Shown here piece by piece: positions 59,623 through 64,000 of a stretch of DNA of 64,000 nt (positions are counted from its first letter, which is position 1; each line of letters starts with the position of its first letter). Origin of the DNA: Actinophytocola xinjiangensis. Lineage in GTDB: Bacteria; Actinomycetota; Actinomycetes; Mycobacteriales; Pseudonocardiaceae. The stretch is taken from positions 372,001 through 436,000 of the forward strand of contig NZ_MSIF01000002.1 of NCBI RefSeq assembly GCF_001921215.1, written 5' to 3'. Both the position numbers and the translations under genes were made by a program. Under the pieces are notes generated by a model, which was not told the DNA's origin, made no database searches, and saw only the letters and a list, made by a program, of their open reading frames with translations.

Positions 59623-60995
59623 CCGAGACCAGCCGCAGGGTTCCCCCGGGACCGCCCGCCTGGGCGGCCCCGGGGATCCTCCGCCAGCTACGCGCGGACC
59701 GCCTCGGCCTGATGAGCGGGGCGGTCCGCGAGTACGGCGACGCGGTCCGGGTGGCGATCGGCCCGAAGAAGCTCTACATCTTCAACCACCCCGACCACGC
59801 CAAGCACGTCCTGGCGGACAACGCGGCCAACTACCACAAGGGAATCGGCTACACCGAGGCCAAGCGCGCCCTCGGCGACGGCCTGCTGACCAGTGAGGGC
59901 GCGCTGTGGAAGGAACAGCGGCGCACCGTGCAGCCGGTGTTCCAGCACAAGCGGATCGCCGCCCAGGCCGACGTGATCATCGACGAGGCCCTTGGCCTGG
60001 TCGACCGGCTGCGCGCGCACACCGGCCGGCGGGTCGACGTGCTCGACGAGGTCACCGCGCTCACCCTCGGGGTGCTCGGCGCGACCCTGCTCGACGCCGA
60101 CCTCGGCGCGTTCGAGTCGGTCGGCCACTCGTTCGAGGCCGTGCAGGACCAGGCCATGTTCGAGATGGAGACCCTCGGCATGGTCCCGCAGTGGCTGCCG
60201 CTCAAGGGCCAGCGGGCCTTCCGGGCGGCGCGCGCGGACCTGGAGCGGATCGTGGAGATCCTGGTCGCCCAGCGCCAGGCCGAGCCGATCGAGGCCGGCG
60301 ACGACGTGCTGACCCGGCTGATCGCCTCCACCGCGAAGGAGACCGACAAGCGGGTCGCCGACCGGCGGATGCGCGACGAGCTGGTGACGCTGCTGCTGGC
60401 CGGTCACGAGACCACGGCGAGCACCGTCGGCTGGACGCTGCACGCCGTCGGCCAGCACCCCGAGGTGCGCCAGCGGCTGCACGAGGAGGCGCTGGCCGTC
60501 TACGGCGACCGTCGTCCGTCCTATGAGGACCTGACGAAGCTGCGATACACGAACATGGTGCTGCAGGAGGCGATGCGCCTCTACCCTCCGGTGTGGATCC
60601 TGCCCCGGCGGGCGCAGGCCGCCGACGAGGTCGGCGGCTACCACGTGCCGGCCGGCGCCGAGGTGCTGATCTCGCCGTACACCCTGCACCGCCACCCCCG
60701 GTACTGGCCGGAGCCCGACCGGTTCGATCCGCAGCGGTTCGACCCGGACGTGCAGACCGACCGGCCGAGGTACGCGCACCTGCCCTTCGGCGCCGGCCCG
60801 AGGTTCTGTGTCGGCAACCACCTCGGGATGATGGAGGCGACGTTCATCATCTCCACGCTGATGCGCGACCTGCGGCTGGACCCGGTGCCCGGTTTCCAGG
60901 TGAAGCCGGAACCGATGATGTCGCTGCGCCTGGGCGGCGGACTACCCATGCACGTCCACGCCTGGCCGGCGGCCGCCGGCCGCTCCGCGGCCTGA
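59619..60995 (+). CDS. Cytochrome P450 of the enediyne operon (possibly SgcE7-like)
   Basis: 458 residues from the GTG overlapping the UnbU stop. The I-helix is LLLAGHETTAS, the K-helix ExxR is LQEAMRLYP, and the haem loop is PFGAGPRFCVGNH with Cys397. The short Pro-rich N-terminus suits a soluble bacterial enzyme. Being coupled directly to unbU, it most likely oxidises an early or core intermediate, and nine-membered clusters have a conserved P450 in this group. No ferredoxin or reductase gene is visible nearby. Confidence 0.9.
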   Translation: MTETSRRVPPGPPAWAAPGILRQLRADRLGLMSGAVREYGDAVRVAIGPKKLYIFNHPDHAKHVLADNAANYHKGIGYTEAKRALGDGLLTSEGALWKEQRRTVQPVFQHKRIAAQADVIIDEALGLVDRLRAHTGRRVDVLDEVTALTLGVLGATLLDADLGAFESVGHSFEAVQDQAMFEMETLGMVPQWLPLKGQRAFRAARADLERIVEILVAQRQAEPIEAGDDVLTRLIASTAKETDKRVADRRMRDELVTLLLAGHETTASTVGWTLHAVGQHPEVRQRLHEEALAVYGDRRPSYEDLTKLRYTNMVLQEAMRLYPPVWILPRRAQAADEVGGYHVPAGAEVLISPYTLHRHPRYWPEPDRFDPQRFDPDVQTDRPRYAHLPFGAGPRFCVGNHLGMMEATFIISTLMRDLRLDPVPGFQVKPEPMMSLRLGGGLPMHVHAWPAAAGRSAA

Positions 60996-61019
60996 CCAGC
61001 TCAACGTCACGGAAAGTCG

Positions 61020-62234
61020 GTGAACACCATGAGCAACCTCGCGGAAGACCTGTACGGCGAACCGGCGCGGCATCCCAAGGTGGCGGAGTTCGACACGCTG
61101 CGGGCCGCCATCGCCGACGAGCGGGTGCGCGAGCTGTTCCCCTACCGGTTCCTGGCGGCCAACGAGGCGTTCGCGCGCCTGGTCGACGCCACCGCGTACC
61201 GGATCCTCGACTCGATCGACGCGCTGCCCACGCCGACCGGGGCGAGCGTGGCGCGGGCGAAGAAGGAGCTGTCGATCCCGTGGCGCCGCACGGTCCCGCT
61301 GAAGTTCCTCTACGAGCGCCTCGCCGACTCCGGGATCTTCAGCCGGGGCGATGGCCGCTACTTCCCCGGCCCGGCGGCGGTCGAGGAGTTCGAGGCGGTC
61401 GCCGAGGAGCTGAAGGCGCGCGAGCCGGGCGCTGCGGTGGCCGTGGAGATCCTGCGCACCCTGGTCGACGAGGCCCAGACGTTCTTCAGCGGCAAGGCGA
61501 CCGGCGACGAGATCCTGTTCTCGCCGCAGAAGCTACCGCTGTGGCTGAAGTACTTCTCCAACGACAACCTGCTGTACGCGATCAACAACGCGGTCGGCGC
61601 CGAGGCACTGTCGAGGCTGGTGCCCGAGGGCGGCGGCCGGTTCGAGATCCTGGAGATCGGCGGGGGCTGTGGCAGTGCGGCCGACCAGGCGCTGCGCAAG
61701 CTGGGGCCGGCGGTGACCCGCTACCGGTTCACCGAGGTCGCCGAGACCTTCGCCCGGCACGGTGAGCGCGCGGCCACCGCGGCGGCCTCACCGTCCACAG
61801 TGGTCGAGTCGGCCAGGCTGGACATGACGACGTCGTGGGAGGCGCAGGGTGTGGAGCCCGGCACCTTCGACGCGGTGTACTCGGTCAACTGCTTCCACGT
61901 CGCGCCGGACCTCGACTTCGTGGTCAACGAGGCGGCGAAGGCGCTGCGCCCGGGCGGGGCGGTCGTGGTGTCGGAGTGCGTGCGGCCGACCAAGCTGGCG
62001 CGGCCGATCCACGCCGAGATCATCTTCGACTTCCTGGACAGCTTCACCGACGTGATGACCGACCCGGTGAAGCGCCCGACGCACGGCTTCCTGACCCCCG
62101 CCGCCTGGCGCGCCACGTTCGAGGCCACGGGCCTGGACGACGTCACCGTGCTGCCGGACGTGGACGCCATCGCCGAGCAGTACCCGGACTTCGTCGTCGG
62201 CGCGGTCGTGGCCCGAGCGAAGGAGCGTGGATGA
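61020..62234 (+). CDS. SAM-dependent methyltransferase of the enediyne operon
   Basis: 404 residues from a GTG (ATG 61029 is an alternative). A long helical N-terminal half (about 1-190) precedes a Rossmann domain with motif I FEILEIGGGCGSA (about 207-219), DAVYSVNCFHVAPDLDF at motif IV and ALRPGGAVVVSECVRP at motif V. The two-part layout resembles methyltransferases embedded in or acting with polyketide enzymes. It may methylate the core or an attached group. The target is unknown. It follows the P450 by 24 bases and overlaps the next start. Confidence 0.85.
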   Translation: MNTMSNLAEDLYGEPARHPKVAEFDTLRAAIADERVRELFPYRFLAANEAFARLVDATAYRILDSIDALPTPTGASVARAKKELSIPWRRTVPLKFLYERLADSGIFSRGDGRYFPGPAAVEEFEAVAEELKAREPGAAVAVEILRTLVDEAQTFFSGKATGDEILFSPQKLPLWLKYFSNDNLLYAINNAVGAEALSRLVPEGGGRFEILEIGGGCGSAADQALRKLGPAVTRYRFTEVAETFARHGERAATAAASPSTVVESARLDMTTSWEAQGVEPGTFDAVYSVNCFHVAPDLDFVVNEAAKALRPGGAVVVSECVRPTKLARPIHAEIIFDFLDSFTDVMTDPVKRPTHGFLTPAAWRATFEATGLDDVTVLPDVDAIAEQYPDFVVGAVVARAKERG

Positions 62235-63262
62235 TCCGCCCACTGGTCCGGTTCGCCGTACGCCGGTCGCTGACCCACGACACCCGGTACGTCGAGGTCG
62301 TCCGCCCCCGGCGGGCCCGGGGTCTGGTCGCCGAGGTCTACCGCCAGGTGGAGGACGAGTTCGGCACCCTGGCCCCGCCCACCGCGATGCACTCGGTGGC
62401 CCCGGACACGTTGGCCGCGTCCTGGATGATCCTGCGGGAGACGCTGGTCGCCAAGGGCGTGGCTCCCCGGCCGGCGAAGGAGGCGGTGGCCACCGGCGTT
62501 TCGCTGGCCAACAGCTGCCCCTACTGCGCGGATGTCCACGGGATGACGCTGGACGCCATCCCCGACGTTGGCCCGACCGACGAACTGGTGGCCTGGGCAC
62601 GGGGAAGCGCGACCGCGGCCGGTGTCGTGGCGCCGCCGTTCCCGGCCTCGCAGCTGCCGGAACTGGTCGGGGTGGCGGTGGCGTTCCAGTACTACAACCG
62701 CGTCGTCAACGTTTTCCTGAGGGACTCGCCGTTCCCGGCCCACGTCCCGGAGTCGGCGAAACCCAAGGCACGCAAGGTACTCGGCCGCGCACTGCGTCCC
62801 CCGGCCGACGGTGGTCCGCCACCGGGCGGATCGCTGGACCTGCTCCCGGCCGTCGCCCGGCCCTCGGACCTGGCCTGGGCCGGGGAGAACGAGGCGATCG
62901 CCGGCGCGTTCGGCCGCGCCTACGCGGCGGTGGACAACGCCGGCGCACGGTCGGTCCCCAGGTCGGTCCGTGAGCTGGTCGCCGATCGTCTGTCCAGTTG
63001 GGACGGTCAGGCGCCCGGGTTGAGCCGTGCCTGGGTGCAGGACGCGGTCGCCGGCCTGGCGCCGGCCGACCAGCCGGCCGGGCGGCTCGCGTTGGTGGTG
63101 GCGATGTCGTCGTACCAGGTGGACGAGGGCCTGGTCGAGGCGTTCCGGGCCACGGCCCCCGGGGACGAGGTCCTGATGGAGCTGGTGTCGTGGGCGAGCC
63201 TCGCGGCGGCCCGGCGGATCAGCTCGTGGGTGGGGGCGGCCAGTCCGGCCGCAGCGGAGTGA
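62231..63262 (+). CDS. AhpD/carboxymuconolactone-decarboxylase-like protein of the enediyne operon
   Basis: 343 residues. The AhpD signature SCPYCADVHGMTLD (about residues 96-109) gives a CxxC plus His redox site. The rest is helical and duplicated-looking, about twice the size of simple AhpD. In this place it could manage thiol or peroxide chemistry for the reactive enediyne (self-protection), or do a pathway redox step. Both are inference. It is coupled to the methyltransferase (ATGA) and is the last gene before a strong hairpin. Confidence 0.75.
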   Translation: MIRPLVRFAVRRSLTHDTRYVEVVRPRRARGLVAEVYRQVEDEFGTLAPPTAMHSVAPDTLAASWMILRETLVAKGVAPRPAKEAVATGVSLANSCPYCADVHGMTLDAIPDVGPTDELVAWARGSATAAGVVAPPFPASQLPELVGVAVAFQYYNRVVNVFLRDSPFPAHVPESAKPKARKVLGRALRPPADGGPPPGGSLDLLPAVARPSDLAWAGENEAIAGAFGRAYAAVDNAGARSVPRSVRELVADRLSSWDGQAPGLSRAWVQDAVAGLAPADQPAGRLALVVAMSSYQVDEGLVEAFRATAPGDEVLMELVSWASLAAARRISSWVGAASPAAAE

Positions 63263-63269
63263 GACGCAT

Positions 63270-63305
63270 GTCGACCTGACCACCGGCGCGGGTGGTCAGG
63301 TCGAC
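63270..63305. terminator. Perfect 15-bp-stem terminator at the end of the enediyne operon
   Basis: GTCGACCTGACCACC (63270-63284) and GGTGGTCAGGTCGAC (63291-63305) pair without mismatch around loop GGCGCG. It starts seven bases after the AhpD-like stop and serves convergent genes on both strands. Confidence 0.75.
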
Positions 63306-63308
63306 GTA

Positions 63309-63347
63309 GGCCATGGTGTCAGGCCATGGTGTCAGGCCATGGTGTCA
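63309..63347. repeat. Three tandem copies of a 13-bp unit
   Basis: GGCCATGGTGTCA is repeated exactly three times end to end, and the last TCA is the stop codon of the minus-strand reductase-like gene. It looks like a slippage-generated minisatellite. Confidence 0.8.
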
Positions 63348-63890
63348 GGGCGTGCGGGGCCGGTACTTGAGGACCATCGTTCCCTTGTTGCCCTGGACGG
63401 AGCTCGTGAGGTCCAGGCGGACCATCTCGGCGTCCTGGGGGAACAGGCGGTTGTGGCCGGAACCGGCGAGGACCGGGTGGACGAGCAGGGTCAGCTCGTC
63501 GAGCAGGCCCTCGGTCAGCAGGGAGCGGGTCAGCGTCGGGCTGCCGTACACGCCGATCTCGCCGCCGTCGCCCTCCTTGAGGGCGGCCACCTCGGAGAGG
63601 TCACCCTTGATCAGGGTCGTGTTCTGCCAGTCGACGGTGTCGAGAGTTGTTGACACGACGTATTTCGGGGTGTTGTTGATGAAGTTCGTGAACCCGATTT
63701 CCTGGGGCGCGGTCGGCCAGTAGTCGGCCCACTCCGCGTAGGTTCCCCGGCCGAGCAGGATGGCGTCCTGGCGTTCCTGCCCCGCGTTCAGGTCCGCGCT
63801 CATCTCGTCGTCGTAGTCGAATTGCCATTGGTCCGGCGAATCCACCGCGCCATCGAGCGAGTAGAACAGCCACGCGGAGATCTGTCGCAT
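63345..63890 (-). CDS. Dihydrofolate-reductase-like (RibD C-terminal domain) protein
   Basis: 181 residues from the ATG at 63890. The fold is that of the DHFR-like RibD-C family: ISAWLFYSLDGAVDSPDQW at the N-terminus, AILLGRGTYAEWADYW, KYVVSTTLDTVDWQNTTLI and the NADPH-loop-like GEIGVYGSPTLTRSLL, then DELTLLVHPVLAGSGHNRLF. These stand-alone proteins bind NADPH but their substrates are rarely known. It converges on the enediyne operon and is separated from it by a terminator. It is probably outside the cluster, though this cannot be excluded from sequence. Confidence 0.85.
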   Translation of the reverse strand: MRQISAWLFYSLDGAVDSPDQWQFDYDDEMSADLNAGQERQDAILLGRGTYAEWADYWPTAPQEIGFTNFINNTPKYVVSTTLDTVDWQNTTLIKGDLSEVAALKEGDGGEIGVYGSPTLTRSLLTEGLLDELTLLVHPVLAGSGHNRLFPQDAEMVRLDLTSSVQGNKGTMVLKYRPRTP

Positions 63891-64000
63891 CAGGTGAAGG
63901 CTCCTCACGATTTTGGCAAGCCAGGTTCGTCTGAGCATTCAACCTGATCAGAACAATCCATGCCAGTTCGGTCGAGCGCGCGATCAGGCCGCGTCCATCC

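Overview
The window is very GC-rich, with dense overlapping genes and frequent GTG/TTG starts. It carries a ram/amf-like class III lanthipeptide locus, a trehalose-from-glycogen pathway and an enediyne biosynthetic locus. Together these point to a mycelial actinomycete, most likely of the Pseudonocardiales (Saccharothrix/Lentzea/Actinosynnema-like; the genus is inference). No rRNA, tRNA, CRISPR array or recognisable insertion sequence was seen.

0-11.6 kb is ordinary chromosome: the end of a sensor histidine kinase, a PepSY protein with an aspartate/arginine tail, GNAT, AhpD-like and MarR genes, a methyltransferase that looks frameshifted, a DUF5313/thioesterase pair, a secreted EEP protein, DNA polymerase IV, an SSS-family symporter with a small membrane partner, a FUSC protein and DUF2630. 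11.6-20.2 kb is a leftward carbohydrate block: a small protein, malQ, then glgX/treX-treY-treZ with 4-base overlaps. It would turn glycogen or maltodextrin into trehalose. 20.4-22.7 kb holds a secreted SGNH hydrolase, a YbdK-type ligase and DUF2277.

22.9-29.8 kb is a class III lanthipeptide locus: the LanKC synthetase, a 48-residue precursor with three evenly built S-x2-S-x3-C motifs, two fused ABC exporters and an atypical RamR-like regulator. 30.2-36.5 kb is an archaeal-style DNA-end-processing operon: HerA-like ATPase, SbcD (Mre11), SbcC (Rad50) and a NurA-like nuclease.

36.9-63.3 kb is a nine-membered-type enediyne locus. On the left are an SgcF-like epoxide hydrolase (minus), then an SgcC4-like MIO aminomutase, an SgcC5-like free condensation enzyme, a bicovalent-flavin oxidoreductase, an acyl-CoA-dehydrogenase-like flavoprotein and an SgcJ-like NTF2 protein (plus). 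In the centre are the iterative enediyne PKS and its thioesterase (minus). Diverging from them are two DUF1702 (UnbL-type) paralogues, UnbV, UnbU, a P450, a methyltransferase and an AhpD-like protein (plus). A perfect 15-bp-stem hairpin at 63270-63305 closes the last operon. Adenylation, carrier-protein, sugar, apoprotein, regulator and export genes are not in view, so the cluster probably continues elsewhere or beyond the window.

A three-gene island (methyltransferase, Cys-tailed protein, XRE-TPR regulator) sits inside the cluster and is bracketed by two ~147-bp near-identical direct repeats (44683-44829 and 47757-47903). The most notable points are this island, the three-motif lanthipeptide precursor, the HerA-Mre11-Rad50-NurA operon, and the apparent loss of catalytic residues in the PKS C-terminal phosphopantetheinyl-transferase-like domain.
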